Positions 46,552 to 55,098 are shown, numbered from the stretch's first letter. The stretch is 64,000 bases of DNA from Pectobacterium parmentieri (GCF_001742145.1 NZ_CP015749.1:1426001-1490000), one strand, 5' to 3'. Numbers and translations: made by a program. The notes: generated by a model from the sequence alone, not told the origin.

Positions 46552-47295
46552 ATGAAGAGAAATTTATCCAAATTTATTATTGTCACTCTTTGTTATTTGT
46601 TTTCCTCATCGGGATCAGCAATGAGATTTTATCCGCCGGAGAGTTTCTTCTCAGGAGAGCAACTTACACTTGCGCAAGCCATCGAGAAAGGTGACTTAAC
46701 GGCAGTGACTTCTCTTGCTTTTTACACCAATCTTAACCAAGCTGGAAAGCAAGATATGACTCTGCTTTTTTATGCCCTACAGATTGCGAAAAGTCGAAAA
46801 ACCTACCAGCTATTGATCATTACCCAATTGATAAAAGACGGTGCAGATCCATTGCAGCAGGTCCCCAATATGGGAAGTGTTGCTGAAGTCTTGGCAACAT
46901 CGCCATACCCAATTTACATGCAAGCACTGTTGGATGGTGGAATGAGTGCAAATGCAAAAATTATGGGACGTCCAGTATTCTATCGTGCTGCTTCTGATAA
47001 TACTTTATCAACGCTCAAGTTGATGGTGGAGAGAGGCGGTGATATCAATCAAGGTGATAGTTTAGGAAGATCGGTACTTATGTATGCACTGGATGGAATG
47101 CAATTAGATACTGTCGAGTGGTTATTAAATCATGGTGCTAATCCTAATATTGTTGAGACCAATACAGGTTGGTCATTTATGCGACAGCTTGATTATGTCA
47201 TAACGCGAAATAATGGTGATACCGGTGCGACTCACAAGAAATTGATGGAGATCCTTCAGTTAGCTAAACAAAAAGGTGGTCATCCTCATCATTAA
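46552..47295 (+). CDS. Ankyrin-repeat exported protein, probable lipase immunity (copy 2)
   Basis: 247 residues, a clear paralogue of the preceding gene (FYPPESFFSGEQLTLAQAIE against KYPAENFFSGTQLSLAQAIE). The signal segment is present (LSKFIIVTLCYLFSSSGSA) but the lipobox Cys of copy 1 is absent, so it would be a soluble periplasmic protein instead of a lipoprotein. Duplication of immunity genes is common where several toxin alleles circulate. Confidence 0.78.
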   Translation: MKRNLSKFIIVTLCYLFSSSGSAMRFYPPESFFSGEQLTLAQAIEKGDLTAVTSLAFYTNLNQAGKQDMTLLFYALQIAKSRKTYQLLIITQLIKDGADPLQQVPNMGSVAEVLATSPYPIYMQALLDGGMSANAKIMGRPVFYRAASDNTLSTLKLMVERGGDINQGDSLGRSVLMYALDGMQLDTVEWLLNHGANPNIVETNTGWSFMRQLDYVITRNNGDTGATHKKLMEILQLAKQKGGHPHH

Positions 47296-47357
47296 CGATA
47301 AATATCAATAGTGATAAATATTTCACTTCACGGATTCAATAGTTTCCTTAAGCATAA

Positions 47358-47401
47358 TTATGGTGACATGCAATGAATTTATTCATTGCATGTCACCATA
47401 A
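47358..47401. repeat. Perfect 20-bp inverted repeat with 4-base loop
   Basis: TTATGGTGACATGCAATGAA at 47358-47377 is followed after TTTA by its exact reverse complement (47382-47401). No T-run follows, so it is not a textbook terminator, though it may stop or shield transcripts between the ankyrin gene and rhs. The rest of 47296-47537 holds no gene and probably the rhs promoter. Confidence 0.8.
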
Positions 47402-47537
47402 CACTCGCTATTAAAAAACAAATGAATAATTAAATTCTCTTTCACGCATTTATACCACGGCCGTCACTCCGTATTTAAAAATCTCAGTCATAAATTTTTA
47501 ACCTTATTAATAAGCGACTTTTTCGCATGGAGTGCCA

Positions 47538-50500
47538 ATGGCAACAGGAAACACGATTGGTAAATTACAGTATGCACCTGCACCACAGGGCCATGTTTCG
47601 GCGGGTAGTGCCAACCCGCCGAAACAGAAAACCTGGTGGAGTCGCTATGGTGATTGGGTGCATACCGGCCTGGATGTATTAGGTGCGGTGCCGATTATCG
47701 GTGCCGTTGCGGATGGGGCCAATGCTGCCATTTATACCGCCGAAGGTGATTACGGCAATGCGGCGCTGTCGGCGGCATCCGCTGCCGCTAACTTTGTTCC
47801 GGGCGGGGGAGCGGCTTTCAAAGCGGGCAAGCTGGCGGCGAAAGCGGGTAAAGCGCTAGACGCGGCGAAAGCGGGTAAAAAAGTGGTAAACGAAGGTGTA
47901 ACGCAGGCAGAAAAGGCGGCTGCGAAAGCGGAAAGCAAGGCGATAAAAAAAGAAACCGGTGGGGCCATTAAGGCCAAGAAAGCCGGCAGTGAAAAAGGCG
48001 GTAGCGATAAAGGCCATACGCAGAAAAATACCGAGCCGTGCAAAATCCCACAAAGCCCGTTGCCGCAGGTGGATATGGCGATTGGTAGTCCGGTCAATCC
48101 ATTGCTGGGTATCAAGCTGTTGTTTGAGATGGAAGACAACGATTTCTCCTTCCCGGCATCTGTGCCGCTCAACTGGCAGCGTTACTACTTCTCCGACGAG
48201 ATCGGCAATGGCTGGCTGGGGCAGGGCTGGTCGCTGCCATTTTCTCAGGAAGTGCGTCAACACAATCAGCAGTTGGTGCTCATTGATGAGCAGGGGCGCG
48301 AGATTGCTTTCCCCTATCCGCAACTCGGTCATGAGCCGCAGTTGCATCGCTACGAACAGCTTGAATTATCCCAACCTCAACCGGGTGAATTCTGTATTTC
48401 CAGCGCTGACGGTGGGCAGCACTGGCACTTTGCCCATCGGGTCGGCACGGGACGCTGGCTGCTCTCAGCGATCGGTGACCGCCACAACAATCGCCTGACG
48501 CTGTACTACAATGCACAGCATCTGCCCGTCCAGGTTGAAGACAGCGCCGGTCGCAACTTCCACATCCACATTACCCAGATCAGTCTGGCCGATGGCAGCG
48601 CGGTGGATCGTATTACCGGCGTCAGCGTATGCCATCCGTCCGAGCCTCTCAACGTAGAAAAACTCTGTAGCTATGACTACTCGCCGCAGGGCGACCTCAT
48701 TGCGGTACGCAATGAACAGGGTGACGTGCTGCGCGAGTTCCGCTATCGCAATCACATGATGGTGGCACACCGTCGCGCGGGCGAAATAGCGTGCTTCTAT
48801 CATTACGACAAACATACCCCCGACGGCAAGGTGCTGGCGCATCGCGACAGTCTCGGTGGTGAATGGCGCTTCGAATATGGTCGCAACAGTACCACCGTCA
48901 CGGATGTGCTGGGGCGCGTGACGCATTACGACGTTGATGATCATCAGGAACTGATCGGCTACCGGGACGCGATGGGCGGTTATATCCGCATTCGGCGCAA
49001 CATGCGCGGCCAGATGATACAACTCACCGATCAAGCTGGGCGCATAACGCGTTACCGCTACGACGAGCGGGGTAACTGCACGGCGGTGAGCGAGCCAGAC
49101 GGGCAGACCACGCGTTTCGACTATCACGAACGCTGGAATCTTCCGGTACGTGTTACCGATATGCTGGGCGGAACGCGCGAATATCACTATGACATCGCGG
49201 GTAATCTTATCCGCATGATGGATGAGATAGGCCGCATCACAGAATACAACCATGATGATCGGGGCAATCTGGTGCGCATCCGCGACGCTGCGGCGGGCGT
49301 GCAGCAACTGTGCTGGAATAGTGCTGATTTTCTGGTCAGTCATACTGACTGTTCTGGGCGCATCACCACGTTTGAGTACGATAAATACGGCTGGCTGAAG
49401 CAACAAACCGATGCCGCAGGTCATCATACCACCCTGTATCACGGTCGTGATGGCCAGCCACAGCGCGTCGTGTACGCAGACGGCAGCACCGAGCGGGCAG
49501 AGTTTGACCGCTGGCAGCGGCTGACAGCCTGGCATGATGCCCAGGGACAGATTACGCGATGGACACTAGCGGCTGATGGTCTGCCGCTGACACGCACGGA
49601 TGCACTGGGGCACCAGGTCGGTTACGAGTACGACCACGCGCGCCGCCTGACGGCGCTCATCAATGAAAACGGTGCCCGCCACACCTTCAGTTACGATGCG
49701 CGGGATAATCTAGTGTGCGAACGTGGTTTTGACGGCAACACGACACGCTATGAATTCGATGACGGCGGCTATCTACAGGCTCGCACGGAGGACGGTGACG
49801 GCCGTGGGCCGGGTATCCGCACCCGTTACCAGCGAGATGCCGCCGGACGACTGCTGGAAAAATTGACGGCACGCAGCGGTGATGCCCGTTGGCAACGGAC
49901 CCGCTATGGCTATGATGCGCTCGGTCGTCTCATCGCTGGCGTTAACCACGGTGGCCGGGTAGAGCTGGAGTGGGACGATGCTGGGCAGTTGACGGCTGAG
50001 CGCACCCTGACGCGTGGCGTCAGCCATGAACTGAGCTATCAGTACGATGAACTGGGCAATTGCACACACACCCGGTTGCCGGACGGCCACGAGCTGAAGC
50101 ACTTCTATTACGGCAGCGGCCATCGTCTTCAGGTCAATCTCGGCAGTCGGGTCATCAGCGAAAGCGAACGTGACACGTTGCACCGGGAGGTGCGTCGAAC
50201 GCAAGGTGCCATCACTAGCGACTACGTGCACGATGAGATGGGGAGATTGGTGAGCCAGCGTGCCGGAGGCGAGGGGAAGACTACGGTGGCACGCGATTAC
50301 GTCTGGCGGCGCGACGGGCAACTGATGCAGATGGTGGACAAATACACTGGCGACCACCGTTACGAGTACGACGCACTGGGGCGTCTGACACGGTCAGGCG
50401 ATGAGCGATTCGCCTTTGACCCGGCGCATAATCTGCTGAGCAGCGCTCAGGCACAGCCGTTGCCGGATAACAGATTGCAGGTGTTTGAGGACAAGCGCTG

Positions 50501-51542
50501 GAAGTATGACAATTTTGGCAACGTTGCCGAAAAGCATATTGGCCGACATACAGTGCAGCAGTTCAGTTGGAACGCGGAGCACCAACTGGCGGAAGCGATC
50601 AGCACACGCAACGGTACGGCTCAGCGCACGACTTACGGTTACGACGCCTTTGGCCGCCGCAGTTGGAAGCGCGATACCTTCGGTATAACGCACTTCATCT
50701 GGGACGGGAACCGTCTGCTGAGTGAAATTTGTGGCTCGCGTCATCATCTGTGGATTTACGGAGATGAGGGCTTTGCGCCGCTGGCGCAGGTGAGCCTACA
50801 GCAGGGGGAAACGGAGCACGAGGCGCAGGTATACTGGTATCACAACGACGTTTCCGGCCTGCCGCGTGAGATGACGGGTCAGGACGGGGGCCTGGTCTGG
50901 CGTGCAGAATACCGGGTGTGGGGCAACACAGTGCGGGTGGAGCAGGTTGAAGTGCCGCATTCTGAGCCGATACACCAACCGTTGCGCTATCAAGGGCAGT
51001 ATTTTGACGCGGAAACAGGCTTGCACTACAACCGGTTTAGATACTATGATCCAGACGCGGGCCGGTTTGTCAGTCAGGACCCGATAGGGCTAGCGGGGGG
51101 GATTAATCTTTATCAGTATGCGCCGAATCCAATCACATGGATCGACCCGCTGGGTTTAAGTAAGTGTTCATTGTCTGGCAATACAATTAAAAAGCCAGAT
51201 GGAACAGATCTTATAGCAATTCCTGAGAATGCTAGAGTCCGTAAATTGACTCCTCCAGAAGGTTATTCTGGTGATTATGGATATGAATATAAGTGGACAA
51301 ATTCTGGAGGGAGTACCTCAAGGGTTCGTATTCATGGAATCGATTCTTCAGCCCCGGCTGGATCAAATGCCAGTCAAGGTTGGGTTGTTAGGGTATTTGA
51401 TGGCAAGAGGAGTATGGATATAAATGGAGCTTATCATCCTCCCGGAATTTTTAATCCCAGCAGTCCTCATTACAATCCATCAATAATCAATGATGTCCAT
51501 ATACCAATTAATAAACCAACGAGTTTTCCGGGGGTTCCCTAA
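47538..51542 (+). CDS. rhs: Rhs-repeat T6SS effector with C-terminal toxin domain
   Basis: About 1334 residues. The N-terminus lacks a PAAR domain but has the hydrophobic region typical of T6SS Rhs proteins (VLGAVPIIGAVADGANAAIY, GNAALSAASAAANFVPGGGA, about 45-95). A Lys/Ala linker leads to the YD-repeat cage (about 190-1180). The core ends at [19 protein letters not shown] and the DPLGL cleavage-type motif (51144-51158). The last 127 residues form the toxin: YEYKWTNSGGSTSRVRIHG, GWVVRVFDGKRSMDINGAYH, HYNPSIINDVHIPI, which resembles polymorphic toxin type 30 (predicted RNase). GC drops sharply at this junction. ATG 47538 follows GGAG. Confidence 0.92.
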   Translation: MATGNTIGKLQYAPAPQGHVSAGSANPPKQKTWWSRYGDWVHTGLDVLGAVPIIGAVADGANAAIYTAEGDYGNAALSAASAAANFVPGGGAAFKAGKLAAKAGKALDAAKAGKKVVNEGVTQAEKAAAKAESKAIKKETGGAIKAKKAGSEKGGSDKGHTQKNTEPCKIPQSPLPQVDMAIGSPVNPLLGIKLLFEMEDNDFSFPASVPLNWQRYYFSDEIGNGWLGQGWSLPFSQEVRQHNQQLVLIDEQGREIAFPYPQLGHEPQLHRYEQLELSQPQPGEFCISSADGGQHWHFAHRVGTGRWLLSAIGDRHNNRLTLYYNAQHLPVQVEDSAGRNFHIHITQISLADGSAVDRITGVSVCHPSEPLNVEKLCSYDYSPQGDLIAVRNEQGDVLREFRYRNHMMVAHRRAGEIACFYHYDKHTPDGKVLAHRDSLGGEWRFEYGRNSTTVTDVLGRVTHYDVDDHQELIGYRDAMGGYIRIRRNMRGQMIQLTDQAGRITRYRYDERGNCTAVSEPDGQTTRFDYHERWNLPVRVTDMLGGTREYHYDIAGNLIRMMDEIGRITEYNHDDRGNLVRIRDAAAGVQQLCWNSADFLVSHTDCSGRITTFEYDKYGWLKQQTDAAGHHTTLYHGRDGQPQRVVYADGSTERAEFDRWQRLTAWHDAQGQITRWTLAADGLPLTRTDALGHQVGYEYDHARRLTALINENGARHTFSYDARDNLVCERGFDGNTTRYEFDDGGYLQARTEDGDGRGPGIRTRYQRDAAGRLLEKLTARSGDARWQRTRYGYDALGRLIAGVNHGGRVELEWDDAGQLTAERTLTRGVSHELSYQYDELGNCTHTRLPDGHELKHFYYGSGHRLQVNLGSRVISESERDTLHREVRRTQGAITSDYVHDEMGRLVSQRAGGEGKTTVARDYVWRRDGQLMQMVDKYTGDHRYEYDALGRLTRSGDERFAFDPAHNLLSSAQAQPLPDNRLQVFEDKRWKYDNFGNVAEKHIGRHTVQQFSWNAEHQLAEAISTRNGTAQRTTYGYDAFGRRSWKRDTFGITHFIWDGNRLLSEICGSRHHLWIYGDEGFAPLAQVSLQQGETEHEAQVYWYHNDVSGLPREMTGQDGGLVWRAEYRVWGNTVRVEQVEVPHSEPIHQPLRYQGQYFDAETGLHYNRFRYYDPDAGRFVSQDPIGLAGGINLYQYAPNPITWIDPLGLSKCSLSGNTIKKPDGTDLIAIPENARVRKLTPPEGYSGDYGYEYKWTNSGGSTSRVRIHGIDSSAPAGSNASQGWVVRVFDGKRSMDINGAYHPPGIFNPSSPHYNPSIINDVHIPINKPTSFPGVP

Positions 51543-51916
51543 TGTCACTGAAATATGATTGTTTTTTAATAGAAAAAACAAAGGAGATAAAAATCTCTTT
51601 GTTGAATGAAGAACCGAACATGTATGAACTGATAGGCTCGATTCGAGACTTATTTTCATCAAGTTATAATAACAAGCTAATAGCTAATACTGAAGTAATT
51701 GAAGAGCTATGGAGCACGTTGTTTAACGTTTTTTGTGAAAGCATTTCTTATGAAAATAAATTCGATGCAATATTTTCCATGAGTGATATTTATATTTATT
51801 CAAAAAGGAAAAACATAAATTTGAATTTAGACTTGTTGAAAGAATGGAGGGGGAAGAATAATTTATCGACCTCAACTGAAGAGATACTAGAGTGCGTGGA
51901 TGATATATTAATTTAA
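51542..51916 (+). CDS. Immunity protein for the Rhs toxin
   Basis: 124 residues, cytoplasmic, acidic, AT-rich. Its ATG overlaps the rhs TAA by one base, the standard position of the cognate immunity gene. I do not recognise the family (FLIEKTKEIKISLLNEEPNM, IFSMSDIYIYSKRKNINLNL). It is followed by the first of the repeated terminators. Confidence 0.8.
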   Translation: MSLKYDCFLIEKTKEIKISLLNEEPNMYELIGSIRDLFSSSYNNKLIANTEVIEELWSTLFNVFCESISYENKFDAIFSMSDIYIYSKRKNINLNLDLLKEWRGKNNLSTSTEEILECVDDILI

Positions 51917-51921
51917 TCAAA

Positions 51922-51957
51922 AAAGCCGGAAGTTATCCCAACGATCCTTCCGGCTTT
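51922..51957. terminator. Repeated cassette terminator, copy 1
   Basis: An 11-bp stem (AAAGCCGGAAG / CTTCCGGCTTT) encloses a loop containing CCCAACGATC. It can act on both strands, for the immunity gene and for the symE remnant facing it. Closely related hairpins follow the immunity genes at 53240, 55065 and 56527. Confidence 0.82.
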
Positions 51958-51991
51958 ATTTTATCCGCTGTTTATTCCTTGATGTGCGGCG

Positions 51992-52220
51992 TCAGAGATT
52001 AATCTCCGTCTCAATCACCAGTCTCCCGCGCTCAACCGTCACCGTGATCGGCATCCCAGTCATAAACCCTGACTCCTCCAGCCAGCCAGCGGCCCTTGAG
52101 GTTGATGGCGGACGGCGGATTGGGCTTGCCGTTATGCGGGGCGTATCCCACTGTGTAGTAACGTTCTGCTTTGGTTGCTTTATTAACGGTGACGCCTGAC
52201 TTAGAATGTGCCTTAGCCAT
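51992..52220 (-). pseudogene. symE: symE-like gene, copy 1, broken by a 4-bp duplication
   Basis: The minus strand starts MAKAHSKSGVTVNKATKAER and continues RYYTVGYAPHNG..., the SymE family pattern. At 52078-52090 a GCTG unit is repeated, shifting the frame right after LKGRWL. The proper end (GFMTGMPITVTVERGRLVIE, TEINL) is present in the next frame and stops at 51992. SymE proteins are small AbrB-fold toxins or nucleoid binders often found next to rhs loci. Joined, the product would be about 75 residues. Confidence 0.82.
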
Positions 52221-52244
52221 GATTAACTACCACGTGGATAGGCG

Positions 52245-52360
52245 GTAGCATGAGTGATTTCTTACATTATGACGACTGGATGAAAGTCACTTACGGCTGA
52301 AATAGATAGTACGACTCATCAGACGGTTGGATTGTTGCACAAGACCCGATAGGGATAGCG
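52245..52360 (+). repeat. Cassette repeat, copy 1 (Rhs core-end remnant)
   Basis: A block from GTAGCATGAGTGATTTCTTA through ACGACTGGATGAAAGTCACT to CAAGACCCGATAGGG recurs at 53521 and, in part, at 55211. It includes the last codons of an Rhs core ([15 protein letters not shown]). It marks the left edge of each displaced C-terminal cassette and is a natural site for recombination with the intact rhs gene. Confidence 0.85.
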
Positions 52361-52768
52361 GGGGGAGATAACCTGTATGCTTACGCGCCTAATCCATTGT
52401 CGTGGATCGACCCGTTAGGATTAAAGTGTTGGAGTGCAGCTAAAAAGGATTATTGGAAGGACGTTGCAAAGAGTGAGTTAAAAAATCCTTCAGGAATATA
52501 TTCTCCAAGAAATATAGCGGAAATGGCTCGGGGTAATGCCCCGAAGATAACTGCAAAAGTTAGAATAAATAAAACTGGAGCCACAGAGACTAGAGATATT
52601 CCTTATGAATTACATCATACCAATATCCCTCAGCGAGTTGGTGGCCCTAATGTCCACAATAAGAGTAATCTGTCTGAGGTTGATCCTTGGTAACACGTAG
52701 ATATGGATCCCTATAGGCACCCGGGGATGGAGCTATTAGAAGTAATTAAAGGCGTAAACTCATGGTGA
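52310..52768 (+). pseudogene. Displaced Rhs tip with HNH-type nuclease, interrupted by a stop
   Basis: The frame starts in the Rhs end ([20 protein letters not shown], then NLYAYAPNPLSWIDPLGLK) and enters a toxin domain: KVRINKTGATETRDIPYELH followed by HTNIPQRVGGPNVHNKSNLS. At 52691 a TAA interrupts it; the frame then goes on HVDMDPYRHPGMELLEVIKG to the TGA at 52766. The LHH and PYRH elements are those of HNH/Endo VII-type nucleases. Without a start and with the premature stop it should not make toxin. Confidence 0.82.
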
Positions 52769-52772
52769 TTTT

Positions 52773-53231
52773 ATGAATCAAGAATATATTGTTTTCAGTT
52801 CTGCATTATCTGATGTGGCAGAAAAGAACTACGCTGCTGGCGTGGCTCATGAAGAGGCTGGGCAATTTGTAAATAAAATATTCAATCTTTACAAGGAATC
52901 AGGATTACCTACGCCTAATATTGATTGGATAGATAAAGTACCTGCAAATGTAAAGAAGTGGATGAAAACTGTTCTTGATAACGAGTTTCACTATATGAAA
53001 GAACCACCGATTTGGCTGTATGATGCAAGTTGGAGGTTCATCAATGAAGAACCTATGATATTTATATCTCAGGTTGAATTTATTGATAATGAAATGATGG
53101 GGAATAAATTATACACTGATGATGTTTTATATACATTTGCGGGAAGAAAAAAAACAAATGATGGTTGGGGATTAATTATAAAAATGGTCAAGCAGAGTAA
53201 GGCATCTGTTGGTACTACTTATATTTACTAA
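52773..53231 (+). CDS. Orphan immunity protein of the HNH cassette
   Basis: 152 residues, cytoplasmic, complete, starting five bases after the end of the broken nuclease tip. The sequence (NIDWIDKVPANVKKWMKTVL, WLYDASWRFINEEPMIFISQ) belongs to no family I can name with confidence. It keeps an open frame although its toxin is broken, which suggests selection for protection. Confidence 0.72.
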   Translation: MNQEYIVFSSALSDVAEKNYAAGVAHEEAGQFVNKIFNLYKESGLPTPNIDWIDKVPANVKKWMKTVLDNEFHYMKEPPIWLYDASWRFINEEPMIFISQVEFIDNEMMGNKLYTDDVLYTFAGRKKTNDGWGLIIKMVKQSKASVGTTYIY

Positions 53232-53239
53232 ATAAAAAA

Positions 53240-53276
53240 CCGGAAGTAATCTTAACGATCCTTCCGGCTATTTTTT
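53240..53276 (+). terminator. Repeated cassette terminator, copy 2
   Basis: CCGGAAG pairs with CTTCCGG across a loop ending AACGATC, and TTTTTT follows. Same design as the copy at 51922. Confidence 0.75.
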
Positions 53277-53298
53277 ACCTGCTGTTTAGTTCAAGGCG

Positions 53299-53520
53299 TC
53301 AGAGATTAATCTCGGTCTCAATCACCAGTCTCCCGCGCTCAACCGTGATCGGCATCCCAGTCATAAACTCTGACTCCTCCAGCCAGCCAGCGGCCCTTGA
53401 GGTTGATGGCGGACGGCGGGTTGGCCTGCCATTATGCGGCGCGTATCCCATGGTATAGTAACGTTCTGTTTTAGTTGCTTTATTTACGGTGACATCTGAC
53501 TTAGAATGTGCCTTAGCCAT
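53299..53520 (-). CDS. symE: symE-like gene, copy 2, open but altered
   Basis: 73 residues. Start (MAKAHSKSDVTVNKATKTER) and end (FMTGMPITVERGRLVIETEI) match copy 1, but the middle reads RPTRRPPSTSRAAGW where SymE has a PPSAINLKGRW-like sequence. This is the product of two compensating frameshifts. Two residues (TV) are also missing from ITVTVERG. The frame is open, yet the hydrophobic core strand is replaced, so function is doubtful. Confidence 0.6.
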   Translation of the reverse strand: MAKAHSKSDVTVNKATKTERYYTMGYAPHNGRPTRRPPSTSRAAGWLEESEFMTGMPITVERGRLVIETEINL

Positions 53521-53640
53521 GTAGCATGAGTGATTTCTTACATTATGACGACTGGATGAAAGTCACTTACGGCTGAAATAGATAGTACGACTCATCAGAC
53601 GGTTGGATTGTTGCACAAGACCCGATAGGGCTGGCGGGGG
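53521..53640 (+). repeat. Cassette repeat, copy 2 (Rhs core-end remnant)
   Basis: Almost identical to 52245-52364 at a constant offset of 1276 bp. It carries [18 protein letters not shown], but the following G-run has six bases against seven in the intact rhs gene, which shifts the frame. Confidence 0.85.
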
Positions 53641-54037
53641 GATTAATCTTTATCAGTATGCGCCGAACCCGCTTACATGGATCGATCCGCTGGGGCTTAA
53701 TGGAAGTGGAGTCGTTAATGGAGTTCCTAAAAATCCAGGGATAGTTCGGCGTTTCATGTCGAAGGCCGAATATAAAGATTTTATCAAAAATGGTTTTAAG
53801 TTTGATCCTATAGATACCCGTGGTGGGATAAGTGTGACTTCTGTAAAAGTGGATACTAAAAACCCTGATGCAATAAAACGCAGCACAGGGGCTTTGGGGG
53901 CTGATTACTATGCTGATACTAAAAATAAAAATGTAGAGCTAAAAGGAAAGACTAAAGGCGGGGTAATGGATTGGAAGATCAAGGATAATGTTAGCCCACA
54001 AGATATAAAAAATAGAGGTAGGGTAGGAAAATGTTAA
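53603..54037 (+). pseudogene. Displaced Rhs tip with possible ADP-ribosyltransferase-like toxin
   Basis: After the shifted G-run the frame reads [20 protein letters not shown] and then a domain of about 112 residues: GIVRRFMSKAEYKDFIKNGF, GGISVTSVKVDTKNPDAIKR, STGALGADYYADTKNKNVEL. The RRFMSxxE start recalls ADP-ribosyltransferase-like polymorphic toxins (TreTu type), with low confidence. The toxin part itself has no stop or shift; it is only cut off from a start and from the upstream Rhs frame. Recombination downstream of the G-run could place it intact onto rhs. Confidence 0.7.
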
Positions 54038-54444
54038 TTGATTCATTACGTGAGTTTGAACGTGCATATAATAATTTATGGAAAGATATAAGAGATCAGA
54101 ATGAAAAAGATCTCTTTATCTTAAATAACATAACTGACGAATATATCTCTATTCTTGAAAATTTGATAAAAATCAGGGTCTTTCAATTAAACGCATTTGA
54201 AATAATGCTTCATGTATCACCTGATAGAGCATTGGGGACTTTAAAAGATTGGTATCTATCTTTAGATCTTTCAAATCATATAAAGGATCCTGTTTCAGAT
54301 CTTGATATTATGCTATCCGACATCAAAGATGTTATTGGGAAAAATAAATTAGAGGAATTATTAAATGATCCTGATTTTCTTTCAGTAAATAAAAAAACCC
54401 CTCGCGTTAAAGAGGCCTTTGATTTTGCTATGGATAATGATTAA
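54031..54444 (+). CDS. Orphan immunity protein of the second displaced cassette
   Basis: 137 residues, helical, acidic, AT-rich; the ATG overlaps the stop of the toxin tip by seven bases, as with a cognate immunity gene. Sequence (SLREFERAYNNLWKDIRDQN, LEELLNDPDFLSVNKKTPRV) is not one I recognise. Confidence 0.75.
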   Translation: MLIDSLREFERAYNNLWKDIRDQNEKDLFILNNITDEYISILENLIKIRVFQLNAFEIMLHVSPDRALGTLKDWYLSLDLSNHIKDPVSDLDIMLSDIKDVIGKNKLEELLNDPDFLSVNKKTPRVKEAFDFAMDND

Positions 54445-54635
54445 AAATAAATGATAGCGGTAAGTTAATTCATGTCGGTCAGGATACTATTAAAAAGGGA
54501 CAGCCTCTTATGGAAATATATAGAGGTGAATGGATGACATATATATCCAAAAAATTATCTGATGGAGTAGAAGAGTTCGTAACGCTCATTGAGTCAAGAA
54601 AAGGTATGGATCTTGGGGTTATATTATCTCCATAG
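54441..54635 (+). pseudogene. 3' fragment of another immunity-like gene
   Basis: An open frame without a good start reads SGKLIHVGQDTIKKGQPLME, IYRGEWMTYISKKLSDGVEE, FVTLIESRKG and ends at TAG 54633-54635. The ISKKLSDGVEEFVTLIE part resembles the C-terminal helix of SMI1/KNR4 (SUKH) immunity proteins. It looks like the tail of an immunity gene whose 5' part was lost when cassettes recombined. Confidence 0.6.
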
Positions 54636-54647
54636 AGAGGGCATTAC

Positions 54648-55049
54648 ATGAAAAATTTTATTAATTCTCTTACTAATGAGCCGATTATTGATGTTATTGT
54701 CTCTGGGTATGTTGACTCCGAAAGCCCTTCAGTATTTCATCCCATGTACGGTCGTGTGTATTTTATTTTCAATAACATGAAATTTGAGGTGTGCATTGAT
54801 GATTTTGGATTTATTCATGCGAATAGTGTTACTGAAATAGAAATATGGTTTGATCTTGATGAAGATGACAAGTTTTCTTTGATGTCTATCTACGCTCAAT
54901 TGTTTAAAACAGAGCAAGAAATAACGGTTGTTTCGGTGACTAATCAATCTGAATCATTCGGAATTCTAACGTTGAACTATCGAGAAGGACTCATTGATAG
55001 ACACTTATGTTTAGATCCACATAATTTTTTCGGATTCACTTTTTTATAA
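54648..55049 (+). CDS. Orphan immunity-like protein
   Basis: 133 residues, acidic, beta-rich (RVYFIFNNMKFEVCIDDFGF, ITVVSVTNQSESFGILTLNY). A GAGAGGGC site precedes the ATG. There is no toxin tip next to it, so its partner has been lost; it sits 13 bases after the SUKH-like fragment. Family unknown. Confidence 0.65.
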   Translation: MKNFINSLTNEPIIDVIVSGYVDSESPSVFHPMYGRVYFIFNNMKFEVCIDDFGFIHANSVTEIEIWFDLDEDDKFSLMSIYAQLFKTEQEITVVSVTNQSESFGILTLNYREGLIDRHLCLDPHNFFGFTFL

Positions 55050-55064
55050 CGCTCTTATGACAAA

Positions 55065-55098
55065 ACCGAAAGCGATCTTCGTGATCCTTCCGGCTATT
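55065..55098 (+). terminator. Repeated cassette terminator, copy 3 (degenerate)
   Basis: CCGAAAG faces CTTCCGG with one mismatch and a short T-rich tail. It is in the same place relative to an immunity gene and a symE remnant as the other copies. Confidence 0.55.

Noticed and set aside
48465..49535. 356-codon frame antisense to the rhs repeats
   Set aside because: Shadow of the YD-repeat region with no start signal or family resemblance.
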